Below are positions 1 through 9,677 of a stretch of DNA of 64,000 nucleotides, in pieces. Positions within the stretch are counted from its first letter, which is position 1, and each line of letters opens with the position of its first letter. Under the pieces are notes generated by a model, which ran no database searches, was not told where the DNA came from, and worked only from the letters and a program-made list of their open reading frames with translations. This stretch comes from Oscillospiraceae bacterium (GTDB lineage: Bacteria > Bacillota > Clostridia > Oscillospirales > Ruminococcaceae), in assembly GCA_017405465.1 (NCBI GenBank), contig JAFRAJ010000061.1, positions 36,808 through 100,807 of the forward strand. Reading direction: 5' to 3'. Position numbers and translations under genes: made by a program.

Positions 1-2
1 CA

Positions 3-3000
3 GAAGAACAGACCGGAGATCAGCAGGAGGATCCGGAGCTTTGTCCTGCCTGCACTCTGAAAGCGAGAGCAGGGGACGTGCTTGTTACTGTTGACGCTCC
101 GGAAGGGGCTTTCCCGGAAGATGTCATAATGGCAGTAAGTCTGGTAGAGAACGAATCGGTCATTGAGGCGATAGCCGGCACGGTAGACGGCAGGGTCAGG
201 AACATACAGGCAGTAGATATCACATTTTTCAACGGAGAAGGTATTGAGATCCAGCCTGGCCTTCCGATCCGTGTTTCCATGTCGTCAGAGATAACGGAGA
301 ATGCCGAAGAACTGCAGGTCGTCCACGTAGATGATGAACTTAAAGCAGAAGTAGTGGAAGACGCTGAGCCCGGAGACGGCAGCAGCGTTGAGTTCAGTGC
401 CGGGCAGTTCTCGGTCTACGCGATCGTGGAAGTGGAGACTATCAGCGGTACATATCTAATGGCGGACGGAAGCACATATGAGGTGACGGTCACCTATTCA
501 GAAGATGCAGGTATCCCTGCAGATGCCATACTTAATGTAAGGGAACTGACAGAATATGAAGATTATTACGCGTCATATGTCCTTCAGGCTGCAGAAGCGA
601 TAGAAGCGGATGAATCCAGGCTTAGTTATGTCAAACTGCTGGATATAACCATCACTGATGCTGAAGGAGCTAAGATAGAGCCCGCCGTACCCGTTGATGT
701 AAAGATCTGCCTGCTGGATAAGAACAGACCTGAAGAGACCGTGCAGGTCATACATTTCGGATCAGATACCGAAGTGCTGGAGAGCAGCACAGATGAAGAT
801 ACAGTTACTTTCAGTACAGAAGGTTTTTCCGTGTATGCGGTAGTCACGGTCAGTGATGTCTCGGAGCTGGACGGAAAAGCGTACGGGATCCTCAACACGC
901 AGGATGGAGACAAGCCATACGGAAAAGCCCTGCAGTCTGCAGCAGTAAATAATGACGCCAACAGTCTCCAGCTTAAGGAGACTACAGTTAAAACTGATAT
1001 AGTCGGCAGACAGTCGAATGTCTATGTCGCAAATAACAGCAATATAACCATGTGGTCTTTCCACCTGATAGAAAACGGAAGATTCTATGTCACTGCTGAT
1101 GTTGACGGTGCTCTCAAATACCTGAAGATAAGCAGTACAGGTCTGTCTCTGGTCGATCCTGATGAGCTGGACGATGACTGTAAGATCACCGTAACAAAAG
1201 GAACAGGAAGCAGGGAAGGTAAATATAAGTTCAGCACAGGAAACGGCGCTCTCGGGCTTAACGGCAGCAAATTCTCGCGTTTAGAACCGACAACTAATAA
1301 CAATAATGTATGGCTGAATCTGGCTGAACTGTCCAATCTGAATGACGACGATTTCGTAGTTTACACAGCCGATAAAGTCAGCGTATCAGGTAAAGTGAAT
1401 GAAGACGGGACTATTGATTATGATGTAAAAGACGGAGAACAGCTGATACTGTACACGCGCATCTGGAACGACGATTCGAAAAGATACGACTACTACATCG
1501 TCGATTATGATGGAAAACTGGTGAAAGCCTACGAAAGCGGAGACACGATATCGTGGGTCGGAAGCAAAGTTAACACGATGCTTTGGGATTTCACGGAATA
1601 CCATTATGATGACGGTTCTCCGAACTATTATTACGAACTGCAGAATAACTACTCAGGCAGATACATAGCGCCTCAGGTTTCGGGCACTGCTTTTCTTTCT
1701 GACAGTACGATCGGCATAAACCTGAATGGACGTCGCTACGGTGAATACTATACTACTGTGCTCGCATGGGATGACCCGTATTACGATTACGCTTCTCTCA
1801 AGGTCAGAGACGGTCAGCTGGTATCTGCTCCGATGACCAGAGCTGATGATTTTTACTTTGCTGTGATGAGCAAGAAAGAGGAGACGACAGGAAACACCCC
1901 TACGCCTGTAGCTACACTGGATCATACGACGTTCGGCATCACTCTGAAGATGCAGGACTACGGTAATATCAACAGCAATAACAGATCACAGACTCAAGTC
2001 GATGTTCTGGGGAATACATCATACCAACAGTGGACCGGAACAAAGAATCTGCTTGAAAGGAATTTCACAGGTGATTATCCGGTTGCAACATATTCGTCAC
2101 GTTCTCTTTCCGAACTGTATAGTCAGGCTGTGGAAGTCAATCAGCAGTTTATTTCCAGTACCTACAAAGAGACCGGGTATTTCGAGTATGACAGTACTCA
2201 GAATTTTGCCCATCTAATTACAGGCACTGATGATTACTGGTACGGCAAGGAACGTCCAGACGGCGGCACTTATGGTGTTGGGGACTTCGTTATCTACAAT
2301 GAGCTCGGCACATCGAGCGAAAGCAATAAGGACACTCTGAAGCATGGCCAGTTCCTTCCGTACAACGATCTGATGGTGAAGGACAAGAACGGACAGTGGG
2401 TGCCAAGAGGTTATTCGACTCAGTACGTGAACGAAAGAGATATCTCAGCTAATCCGCTTTCATCTCTTGATCCCCGAAACGGAGAGAAACTATACGAGAT
2501 CCCATACAGAAAAGGACAAACTTCACCAGGTTATGTCAATCATTTCTTTGGAATGGAGATGTCTGCCAGTTTTATGCAGAGTGAGAGCGGGCTGGATGCA
2601 TGGGGACATGACCTGATCTTTGAGTTCTCCGGAGATGACGATTTCTGGCTGTATATCGACGGAATGCTGGTGCTCGATCTTGGAGGCATACATTCAGCAC
2701 TGAACGGAAGCGTGAACTTCCGGACAGGCGTTGTGATCGAAAACGGCAAAACGACTACGTTGCGCGAGCTTTATAAACAGGCGTATCTGGAAAAGAATCC
2801 GAACGCTTCGGATGATGCAGTCAATGACTGGCTCAACTCGATATTTGAGGATGACGGAAGCAATACAGGGACAGTTTTCAAGGATTATACAGGCCATACC
2901 ATGCGTATGTTCTATATGGAGCGAGGAGCAGGAGCATCCAACCTTCATATGAGATTCAACCTGACGCCTTATGTGAACGGTGAGGTCCTGCTGGAAAAGG

Positions 3001-5678
3001 AAGTAAGCGGAACTGAGAATATCGACATGGAATTCCCGTTCCAGATCTGGTATAAGAACGCAAGCCATATGTGGGTCAAAGCCGGAGAAGAGATTCCGGT
3101 TACAGATTCTCAGACCGGAGAGAGTATTAAGTACCAGGAAACATATTCAGCTGACGGCCTGACATATGAAAATGTCTTTTTCCTGAATAAAGGACAGACC
3201 GCATCGATCAAGCTGCCAAGCGAAGATACGGAATACTACATAACGGAATGTGCCCTTGATACAGGTATATTCGATAAGGTGACAGTAAACGGTGAAGAAA
3301 TCACACCGTCATCTACTTCAGCTGACGGAAGAAAAGACTACAGTATCAGTGAGACTATTGTAGCTGGCCGGAAGAAGGTAATATACGACAACCACGTAAG
3401 TTCCAGTGCACTGAAAAGCCTGAATATCACAAAGCGCTTATGGCAGGATAACGCAAAAACACATGAGATCCTGAGCGGAACAGGTGAGGATGCAGACAAC
3501 ACCGAATTCAGATTCCGTGTCTATATAGGCAGTGACAGCAACGGTAATCCAAAGGTCTATAACACCGGAAAGTATTACATCAGGAATCCTGAAGGAGAGT
3601 ACTGCATATACCAGAACGGACAATTCGTTTCTACCGGGGAGACTGATTTCTCTCATCTCAGCACTGATGCAGAAGGAGACGAGAAGAGCGAACAGGAGAA
3701 GGCAACATTCCATTCATCACCGGGCGGTGCGATAGATAAGATAAAAGCGGGATATATCATTGAGATCCCTGGATTACTGCCGGAGACCGCATTCAAGGTA
3801 GTAGAGCAGGATAATGAGATACCTTCCGGTTATAACCTGTTGGGATATACGCTTACGAACGGTCAGTACAGTTCCCTTAATCAGGGTGATGCATCCGGAA
3901 AAGGAAAGATAAGTTCACAAAATGACTGGATCGATACAGTTTCAGTACACAACCAGCATGGGTATGGACTGATAGTGAACAAGATCTGGTCAGATGCGGC
4001 ATTTATGTCCTATCACGATCCGATCTATTTTGCAGTGTTTGATAAGGAGACAGGCGGCTTAGTGACGGATACAGTGAGGCGGTTGTCTGATCCGGATACA
4101 TCTGTCAGATGGTTCTTCCCGGAACTTGCAGAAGGCAAGAAACTGAATGACTATGAGATCTATGAACTCGATCCGGATTCATTTGAAGGTGTTCAGATCT
4201 CAGTTGATGATTCCGGAGTCGTTACCGGATATGATCCAACGAAGATCGTCAGGAAAAACCAGGATGATACTATCGATGTGATCAGTATGGGCAACGAACA
4301 CGGATATCCTGACACTTACACATATACTGTCGGCTACAGACGTGAGTGGCTTACATATGATCAGATCGCAGCAAATATAAACTCGCGTACAGACAATGTC
4401 TCCAACTCGCGGGCGGGTATCAGACTTATTAAAACAAATATCGCAGGAGAACCTCTTGAAGGAGCAGTCTTTGTTTTCACCGACCCTGATGGAAACAGAA
4501 TTACCTTCACCTCAGACGAGAACGGACTGATAGTTGTGGCATATCTGCTGCCGGATAACACCTATACAGTGGAAGAGACTGCTGCTCCATACGGGTACAG
4601 GACCTGGATAGGTCAGTTCACCATAAAAGTTGGCGCGAACGGAACGCTGTTTGTGAACGGAGAGCCTGCATCTCCGGATGATGGAAACGGACCATATACA
4701 TTGCTGCAGGTACAGAATCCGACGCCTGCCTACATGCCTCAGGTCACTATACGGAACAAGCCGGTCGAAATGAAGGCAGTGAAGACGGATGCGGAGTCAG
4801 GACAGCCCATGGAGGGAGTCCGCTTCGCGCTCTATAGAGAAGTAAAAGAAGCAGCTACCGGCAACCCGATGCCTGACTACACACCGATGGAAGGCTATGA
4901 AGATCTTGTCACGGATGAGGACGGTATAATTCCGAAGATGGTCCTGAGGAATTCTGAGCATCCTGACGGACTGAAACCGGGTATCTATTACCTGCGGGAG
5001 AAAGAAGCACCTGCACTGTATGATCCGATCGGATATGATATCAGAATAACGATATCCTCTACCGGATCCGTCTCACTTGAAAAAGCAAAACGTCCTGAGC
5101 AGTCAGGGTCATGGATTATCAGTGAGGTCAGTGATGAGATCGCTCAGATAACAGAACAAGATGACGGGACATATCTGCTAACAGTCAAAAACCAGCCTAA
5201 GCAGCCTGTCAGGATCAAGAAGATAAACACAGACGGCAAGACTCTTTCCGGTGTCCAGTTTGCGCTTTATATAGCCGGGCAGTCAGAAACACCGATCCTG
5301 GAAGGTCAGACAGATGAAGACGGCATACTGAATCTCGGGGCTTTGCAGGAGGGCATCACCTATTACCTCTATGAGACACAAACACTGGACGGATACAGAT
5401 TATTAGAGGATCCTGTACTTATCACAAAAGCAAACGATGATTCTCTGACTGCTTCTGTCAGAGGTACCCCGCTGACAGTCAATGTCGTCACTGTAAACGG
5501 AAAAGATGCCTGGGAGATAACGGTGTATAACTACACCAGTGCAGAACTTCCTGCGACCGGAGGATCAGGAACATTGCCTTATCTGATCACTGGTTCGGTT
5601 CTTACAGGTGTTTCTGTCACGGTACTGACTTCCCGAAAACGAAAGCGAAAGCGGATCAAGGGGAGGGAAGGACCATGA
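3..5678 (+). CDS. Giant LPXTG surface adhesin / pilus tip protein with fibro-slime and Cna-B domains (5' partial)
   Basis: The frame is open from the first complete codon of the window, so the gene begins upstream; 1891 residues are visible. The N-terminal part carries at least two similar modules ending in FSVYAIV/FSVYAVV, each with a VQVIH-like strand. A fibro-slime-type domain lies in the middle (FSGDDDFWLYIDG then LVLDLGGIH). The C-terminal third has several Cna-B/SpaA-like modules with E-boxes of the form YTVEETAAPYGYR and YYLREKEAPALY. The end is a cell-wall sorting signal: LPATGG, a hydrophobic stretch and a basic tail RKRKRKR. The family is anchored to peptidoglycan or a pilus by sortase, and large proteins first in such operons are commonly tip adhesins. 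The major pilin and class C sortase follow directly. The tip role and any ligand are inference; the sorting signal and domain order are seen directly. Confidence 0.9.
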   Translation, partial: EEQTGDQQEDPELCPACTLKARAGDVLVTVDAPEGAFPEDVIMAVSLVENESVIEAIAGTVDGRVRNIQAVDITFFNGEGIEIQPGLPIRVSMSSEITENAEELQVVHVDDELKAEVVEDAEPGDGSSVEFSAGQFSVYAIVEVETISGTYLMADGSTYEVTVTYSEDAGIPADAILNVRELTEYEDYYASYVLQAAEAIEADESRLSYVKLLDITITDAEGAKIEPAVPVDVKICLLDKNRPEETVQVIHFGSDTEVLESSTDEDTVTFSTEGFSVYAVVTVSDVSELDGKAYGILNTQDGDKPYGKALQSAAVNNDANSLQLKETTVKTDIVGRQSNVYVANNSNITMWSFHLIENGRFYVTADVDGALKYLKISSTGLSLVDPDELDDDCKITVTKGTGSREGKYKFSTGNGALGLNGSKFSRLEPTTNNNNVWLNLAELSNLNDDDFVVYTADKVSVSGKVNEDGTIDYDVKDGEQLILYTRIWNDDSKRYDYYIVDYDGKLVKAYESGDTISWVGSKVNTMLWDFTEYHYDDGSPNYYYELQNNYSGRYIAPQVSGTAFLSDSTIGINLNGRRYGEYYTTVLAWDDPYYDYASLKVRDGQLVSAPMTRADDFYFAVMSKKEETTGNTPTPVATLDHTTFGITLKMQDYGNINSNNRSQTQVDVLGNTSYQQWTGTKNLLERNFTGDYPVATYSSRSLSELYSQAVEVNQQFISSTYKETGYFEYDSTQNFAHLITGTDDYWYGKERPDGGTYGVGDFVIYNELGTSSESNKDTLKHGQFLPYNDLMVKDKNGQWVPRGYSTQYVNERDISANPLSSLDPRNGEKLYEIPYRKGQTSPGYVNHFFGMEMSASFMQSESGLDAWGHDLIFEFSGDDDFWLYIDGMLVLDLGGIHSALNGSVNFRTGVVIENGKTTTLRELYKQAYLEKNPNASDDAVNDWLNSIFEDDGSNTGTVFKDYTGHTMRMFYMERGAGASNLHMRFNLTPYVNGEVLLEKEVSGTENIDMEFPFQIWYKNASHMWVKAGEEIPVTDSQTGESIKYQETYSADGLTYENVFFLNKGQTASIKLPSEDTEYYITECALDTGIFDKVTVNGEEITPSSTSADGRKDYSISETIVAGRKKVIYDNHVSSSALKSLNITKRLWQDNAKTHEILSGTGEDADNTEFRFRVYIGSDSNGNPKVYNTGKYYIRNPEGEYCIYQNGQFVSTGETDFSHLSTDAEGDEKSEQEKATFHSSPGGAIDKIKAGYIIEIPGLLPETAFKVVEQDNEIPSGYNLLGYTLTNGQYSSLNQGDASGKGKISSQNDWIDTVSVHNQHGYGLIVNKIWSDAAFMSYHDPIYFAVFDKETGGLVTDTVRRLSDPDTSVRWFFPELAEGKKLNDYEIYELDPDSFEGVQISVDDSGVVTGYDPTKIVRKNQDDTIDVISMGNEHGYPDTYTYTVGYRREWLTYDQIAANINSRTDNVSNSRAGIRLIKTNIAGEPLEGAVFVFTDPDGNRITFTSDENGLIVVAYLLPDNTYTVEETAAPYGYRTWIGQFTIKVGANGTLFVNGEPASPDDGNGPYTLLQVQNPTPAYMPQVTIRNKPVEMKAVKTDAESGQPMEGVRFALYREVKEAATGNPMPDYTPMEGYEDLVTDEDGIIPKMVLRNSEHPDGLKPGIYYLREKEAPALYDPIGYDIRITISSTGSVSLEKAKRPEQSGSWIISEVSDEIAQITEQDDGTYLLTVKNQPKQPVRIKKINTDGKTLSGVQFALYIAGQSETPILEGQTDEDGILNLGALQEGITYYLYETQTLDGYRLLEDPVLITKANDDSLTASVRGTPLTVNVVTVNGKDAWEITVYNYTSAELPATGGSGTLPYLITGSVLTGVSVTVLTSRKRKRKRIKGREGP

Positions 5679-5791
5679 AACGAAAACGACTTCTCACCAT
5701 GATCAGGGGCAAACCGAATACGAGAGGATGCTCCGAGACCGCTACTCTATATGTTCATAATGATTTACAAATAAACAAGGATGGAAATGAA

Positions 5792-7231
5792 ATGAAACAC
5801 ACAAAGAAATTCATGGCGATACTGCTGACCATTATCCTGGCGCTGACCATCGGTTTCTCCGTTTTTGCAGAAGGAGAAACAAAAAATGACAGTATTACTG
5901 TTAATGGGGCAAAAATAGGAGAGACTTACAACCTTTATAAGCTGTTCGATCTTTCAGTCAACCTCGAGACGCAGCCTGCAGCATATTCGTACAAAGTGAA
6001 CAGTGATTGGGCTGATTTTTTCAAAGCTGCTGAAGAAGGAGCTGCAGCGGGACCCGGAGCGCAGTATATTACACTGAACAAAGAAGGTTATGTGACTGCG
6101 ATCTCTGATGTTGCTGCCCTGGCAAAAGCTGCTGCTGAATGGGAAGGAAAGCCTGCTGCAATAAAATCAATAAAATTTGAGGAGGCAACAGTTAATACAG
6201 TTGTTTTTGAGAATTTGGATGATGGTTACTGGCTCATCACATCTACCCTTGGAACCATCGCAATGACTGAGACTACTCCTGATAAATCCGCTGTCAAAGT
6301 AAATGAAAAGAACCCGGAAGATACGATCGAAAAGACCGTAGAGGAAAACGAAAACGGCACTTTCGGTGAAAGAAACGATGCGCAGATCGGAGATACAGTA
6401 AATTTCCAATCGACGATAAGGATAGTTAAGGGAACCCGTAATGTCGTCGTTCACGATAAGATGGATCAGGGACTTACCTATACTCCAGGATCTGTTGCAA
6501 TTGAAGGTCTTACAAAAGGAAGAGAATATACTGTGAATGAGAGCCCTGAGGATCCTGAGGATGGAGATACGTTCGACATCACATTCGCACAGAGCTGGAT
6601 CGACGGACTTGATTTCGGAACAGCCGGTTTTAAGGAATACGTGATCACTTACACGGCAACGATCAATGAGAAAGCAGTAGTGAAAGACGGAAATGGTGTT
6701 GCTATCGTCGATCAGTATAACAGGACCCATGTCTCTTTCGGTGACAGCGCTAAAAGTGAAGAAGCCACGACAACTACGACGACTCATAAGTTCAGCGTTT
6801 TCAAGCACGCTGAAAATGCTACAGACAACCTCGCCGGAGCAGTGTTCTCTCTCAAGAAAGCAGAAACAGTCGTAAAGCTCGTAAAACTCGATGACAATAA
6901 CTATCGCGTTGCTATGGAAAATGAAAAAGGAGCAGAAGAGACTTTCACTACTGTTGAAGAAGGCGATATCGTGATCTGGGGCGTTGACGCAGAAATTGAA
7001 TATACTTTGAAAGAGATCACACCTCCTGCCGGATACAACAAACTTGAGGAAGCAGTACCACTGACTGTAGATCGTGAAAACAGCATCCGTCTGGATGTTG
7101 AGAACAAGTCCGGAAAAGAGCTTCCCAGCACCGGCGGCATCGGTACAACACTGTTCTATGTGATCGGCGGGATAATGCTGATCGGAGCAGGGCTCGTTCT
7201 CGTAGCCCGCAAGCGCGCAAATATCCAGTAA
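5792..7231 (+). CDS. Major pilin, LPXTG isopeptide-forming backbone subunit
   Basis: Predicted 479-residue secreted pilin. An ATG at 5675 overlaps the stop of the adhesin gene, but the signal peptide (MKHTKKF, then a hydrophobic run ending SVFAEG) starts at 5792 behind AAGGA, so 5792 is preferred. After the signal come an N-terminal domain, a D2-type isopeptide domain (about residues 190-330, with VNFQSTIRI and VVVHDKMDQG) and a C-terminal Cna-B domain with E-box YTLKEITPPAGY. The sorting signal is LPSTGG, a transmembrane run and ARKRANIQ. VKVNEKN after the first domain could hold the pilin-motif lysine, which is inference. Size, domain order and position between a giant adhesin and a class C sortase fit the polymerised shaft subunit of a Gram-positive pilus. 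A strong hairpin follows the gene (7271-7302) and could protect its message. Confidence 0.88.
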   Translation: MKHTKKFMAILLTIILALTIGFSVFAEGETKNDSITVNGAKIGETYNLYKLFDLSVNLETQPAAYSYKVNSDWADFFKAAEEGAAAGPGAQYITLNKEGYVTAISDVAALAKAAAEWEGKPAAIKSIKFEEATVNTVVFENLDDGYWLITSTLGTIAMTETTPDKSAVKVNEKNPEDTIEKTVEENENGTFGERNDAQIGDTVNFQSTIRIVKGTRNVVVHDKMDQGLTYTPGSVAIEGLTKGREYTVNESPEDPEDGDTFDITFAQSWIDGLDFGTAGFKEYVITYTATINEKAVVKDGNGVAIVDQYNRTHVSFGDSAKSEEATTTTTTHKFSVFKHAENATDNLAGAVFSLKKAETVVKLVKLDDNNYRVAMENEKGAEETFTTVEEGDIVIWGVDAEIEYTLKEITPPAGYNKLEEAVPLTVDRENSIRLDVENKSGKELPSTGGIGTTLFYVIGGIMLIGAGLVLVARKRANIQ

Positions 7232-7270
7232 GTCAGATCAAAGTTTGTTTATAATTCATTAGAACAAGGA

Positions 7271-7302
7271 CGTCCTGCCGCAATGTATTTTGCGGCAGGA
7301 CG
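7271..7302 (+). other. Intercistronic hairpin after the major pilin gene
   Basis: A perfect 13-bp stem: CGTCCTGCCGCAA at 7271-7283 pairs with TTGCGGCAGGACG at 7290-7302 around a six-base loop. No T-run follows (cccggggt), so it is not a standard intrinsic terminator. It lies 40 bases after the pilin stop and about 75 bases before the sortase start. It may protect the abundant pilin mRNA from 3' decay or act as a partial attenuator. Confidence 0.75.
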
Positions 7303-7310
7303 CCCGGGGT

Positions 7311-7361
7311 ATCAGATCTGACCGGATCTTCTTCCCGAAAGGAGTCCCGGTGAGATCTGAT
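7311..7361 (+). promoter_or_regulatory. Second long inverted repeat just before the srtC ribosome binding site
   Basis: ATCAGATCT at 7311-7319 pairs with AGATCTGAT at 7353-7361, and inside it ACCGG (7321-7325) pairs with CCGGT (7347-7351) after one G/G mismatch. The structure ends three bases before the ACAGGAG ribosome binding site of the sortase. It could lower sortase translation relative to pilin. The stem is seen directly; the role is inference. Confidence 0.6.
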
Positions 7362-7377
7362 ATACAGGAGCATGTGC

Positions 7378-8244
7378 ATGTCGTGGTGGAAGAAAAACAG
7401 TACCACAATTATCCTGATACTTATTGCAGTAGTAGGTGCGGGGCTTATCGCGTACCCTACATTCGCTGACTGGTGGAACGGCTTTCATCAGACACGGGCT
7501 GTAAACACATATGTCTCTGTCGCAAGTGATCTCGGAAATGAAAAGTACCGCATGATGATCAACGAGGCAGAGAGATACAACGATGCCCTTGCAGTATCCG
7601 GAGTCAAATGGAACTTGACAGAGGAAGAAAAGGCAGAGTACAGTTCGGTCCTTAAAGTGACAGATTCGGGGATGATGGCGTACATCGATATCCCCAAAGT
7701 ACATATCACACTGCCTATCTATCACGGAACAGAAGAGAAAGTCCTTCAGGTGGCGGTAGGGCATATTGCAGGTACGAGCCTGCCTGTCGGAGGTGCCGGA
7801 ACACACTGCGTGCTTTCCGGACATCGCGGATTGCCAAGTGCCAAGCTTTTCACGGATATTGATAAACTGGCAGAAGGGGATACTTTTACGATTACGGTAC
7901 TTGACAGGACTCTCACCTATGAAGTGGACCAGATTCACATAGTGCTGCCTTATGAACTGAATGATTTGAGTATCGAACCAGACCGGGATCTATGTACTCT
8001 GGTCACATGTACTCCTTACGGAGTCAATACGCACCGCCTGCTGGTCCGCGGACACAGGATAGAGAACGCTCAGGGAGAGGTCAATGTGATAGCCGATGCC
8101 CTTCAGGTGGAGCCCGTGTACATAGCACCGTTCATCGCTCTGCCACTGCTGTTTCTGCTGTTCATACATATGCTGTTCACAAGCAGCTTAGCCAAACGCC
8201 GCATAACTAAATTGAGACTTATAGAAGAAGAGATCACTTCATGA
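7378..8244 (+). CDS. Class C (pilus-assembly) sortase
   Basis: Predicted 288-residue membrane transpeptidase that joins pilin subunits. It has an N-terminal membrane segment (SWWKKNSTTIILILIAVVG), a catalytic core with IPKVHITLPIYHG, the histidine in LSGHRGLP, the cysteine in LVTCTPYG and the arginine in HRLLVRGH, then a C-terminal transmembrane segment (FIALPLLFLLFIHML) and a basic tail. The TLVTCTPYGVNTHRLLVRG signature and the C-terminal membrane anchor are typical of class C. ATG occurs at 7372 and 7378; ACAGGAG at 7364-7370 is correctly spaced only for 7378. The stop overlaps the start of the LPQTG gene (ATGA). Assignment is firm; the exact substrates are inferred from the neighbours. 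Confidence 0.93.
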   Translation: MSWWKKNSTTIILILIAVVGAGLIAYPTFADWWNGFHQTRAVNTYVSVASDLGNEKYRMMINEAERYNDALAVSGVKWNLTEEEKAEYSSVLKVTDSGMMAYIDIPKVHITLPIYHGTEEKVLQVAVGHIAGTSLPVGGAGTHCVLSGHRGLPSAKLFTDIDKLAEGDTFTITVLDRTLTYEVDQIHIVLPYELNDLSIEPDRDLCTLVTCTPYGVNTHRLLVRGHRIENAQGEVNVIADALQVEPVYIAPFIALPLLFLLFIHMLFTSSLAKRRITKLRLIEEEITS

Positions 8245-8936
8245 AGAACCGTGCCGCAAAACAGAAGATCGCTTTTATGTTACTGACGCTCATGCTGTCG
8301 GTAACGTTCATCATGCCGGTGTGTGCCGTAAGGACTGTCGATCTTGACAGAAATGATGGAACGATCCGCCTGGAGATGGTCTTCTACGGAACCGGAGAGG
8401 AACATCCGATGTCCGGCGGGGAGATGAGTTTGTATCTTGTCGGACCTGCTGCGGCGGGAGATACAGGGTATTTCTTCGACACGGAGAAAGGCAGATTTGC
8501 AGGAACAGAAGAAGCTGAAGTCATACTCGGTTTGGACAGTGAAGGACTGGCTGAGCAGAACGCTGCACTTTCTCTTAAACTGAGCCAGTATATACATGAC
8601 ATCGACGCGAATCAGGTTGCAGTCATTGAAGACGGAGAAGCTGGATTTGCCAGCCTTAAGGCTGGACTTTATCTGATAGTGATGACTAAAGAGGATGATA
8701 CAGGAGCGACGATAACTCCTTTCATGATGTCTCTGCCTGATGCAAATGATAACTATGATATCTATGCCAGACCCAAGCCGGAGATAGAACCTCCTGCACC
8801 GGAACCGCCTGATGGAGGACTGCCGCAGACCGGACAGCTGTGGTGGCCTGTTCCCATACTCGTTTCAGCCGGACTTCTGCTGATCGCCGCAGGTTCTTTA
8901 CTTCGCAGACACTCTGATGACTTGAAATATGAATAG
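8241..8936 (+). CDS. LPQTG-anchored minor pilin / wall protein
   Basis: A 231-residue secreted protein. The signal peptide runs to about residue 29 (hydrophobic run, VCAV). The mature part resembles a single pilin-type domain (IRLEMVFYGTG near its start, and SLKAGLYLIVMTKED, like the pilin pattern GLYLI followed by a Cna-B end). A proline/glutamate-rich stretch (PKPEIEPPAPEPPD) precedes the sorting signal LPQTGQ, a hydrophobic helix and RRHSDD. The start codon overlaps the srtC stop and the end overlaps the next sortase by eight bases, so the three are translationally coupled. By size and position it is a candidate basal pilin linking the pilus to the wall; that role is inference. Confidence 0.8.
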   Translation: MKNRAAKQKIAFMLLTLMLSVTFIMPVCAVRTVDLDRNDGTIRLEMVFYGTGEEHPMSGGEMSLYLVGPAAAGDTGYFFDTEKGRFAGTEEAEVILGLDSEGLAEQNAALSLKLSQYIHDIDANQVAVIEDGEAGFASLKAGLYLIVMTKEDDTGATITPFMMSLPDANDNYDIYARPKPEIEPPAPEPPDGGLPQTGQLWWPVPILVSAGLLLIAAGSLLRRHSDDLKYE

Positions 8937-9561
8937 AAAAAGACTCAGTTACATATTAACGGTGTTGGGGCTGCTGCTTATAGCAGGAGCCCTGCTTTTG
9001 TGCATGCGTAACTGGTCAGAATCAGTACAGGCAGGCAGAGAAGCAGGAACAGTGACTGAGGTACTTACCGAGATGATCTCCGTGTCAGGAAAGAATCTGT
9101 ATGATGATGAAGGACAAAATTCCGAGAGAGAGAACGATAACAGTACAACAGTACTGGAGATGCAGGCAACCGAAGTAAACGGGAACAGATATATAGGTGT
9201 ACTTGAGTTTCCATCCGAAAGCGTCTGTCTTCCAGTAATGTCCGAATGGAACTACGACAACCTAAGGATCTCGCCATGCATGTATACCGGCTCTTTTTAT
9301 ATGGATGATGCTGTAATATGCGGACACAACTATATAACCCATTTCGGATTTCTTTTGCGGATAGGTATCGGTACCGACGTCTACTTTACCGCTATAAATG
9401 GAGAGATATTCCATTATGTGGTTTCAAACAGGGAAACAGTAAAGGCAGGAGATATTGACTCCATGATCGACTCGTCGGCTGACTGGGATCTGACACTATT
9501 TACATGTGATCTTGATGGACGGACAAGATGTGCTGTACGCTGTGTTAGAGTAAACAATTAA
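8929..9561 (+). CDS. Second sortase of the pilus locus (class uncertain)
   Basis: A 210-residue protein with an N-terminal membrane anchor (about residues 7-25), a spacer rich in acidic and polar residues, and a sortase core. The core has IGVLEFPSESVCLPVM, the catalytic histidine in ICGHNYITHFG, the cysteine in LTLFTCDLDG and the arginine in the RTRCAVRCVRV segment. Two extra cysteines flank the catalytic region, one directly before GHN. It lacks the C-terminal membrane anchor of class C, so it more likely attaches the finished pilus or the LPQTG protein to the cell wall, as housekeeping-type sortases do in pilus loci. It ends the five-gene operon; a strong terminator follows at 9591. Class D/E versus divergent B cannot be decided by eye. 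Confidence 0.82.
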   Translation: MNRKRLSYILTVLGLLLIAGALLLCMRNWSESVQAGREAGTVTEVLTEMISVSGKNLYDDEGQNSERENDNSTTVLEMQATEVNGNRYIGVLEFPSESVCLPVMSEWNYDNLRISPCMYTGSFYMDDAVICGHNYITHFGFLLRIGIGTDVYFTAINGEIFHYVVSNRETVKAGDIDSMIDSSADWDLTLFTCDLDGRTRCAVRCVRVNN

Positions 9562-9590
9562 AAACAGATGGAATGATTGATAAACAAAAG

Positions 9591-9622
9591 AGAAGGAGCC
9601 AACAATGGTTGCTCCTTCTTTT
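9591..9622 (+). terminator. Intrinsic terminator of the pilus operon
   Basis: AGAAGGAGC (9591-9599) pairs with GCTCCTTCT (9611-9619), followed by TTTAT. The A-rich 5' flank (aaacaaaag) gives a T-rich tail on the opposite strand too, so it may also end transcription of the convergent minus-strand hydrolase gene. Confidence 0.85.
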
Positions 9623-9677
9623 ATATCAGCCTGAGGTTATGATGTTATTTAATAGTCCTTATTATGTGCTTGTTTGA

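Noticed and set aside
5675..5791. Pilin start at the ATG overlapping the adhesin stop
   Set aside because: It would place 39 non-signal residues before a standard signal peptide; ATG 5792 has its own ribosome binding site.
6167..6808. 213-residue open frame on the minus strand inside the major pilin gene
   Set aside because: It lies fully antisense to a pilin with clear domains, has no ribosome binding site and no recognisable motif.
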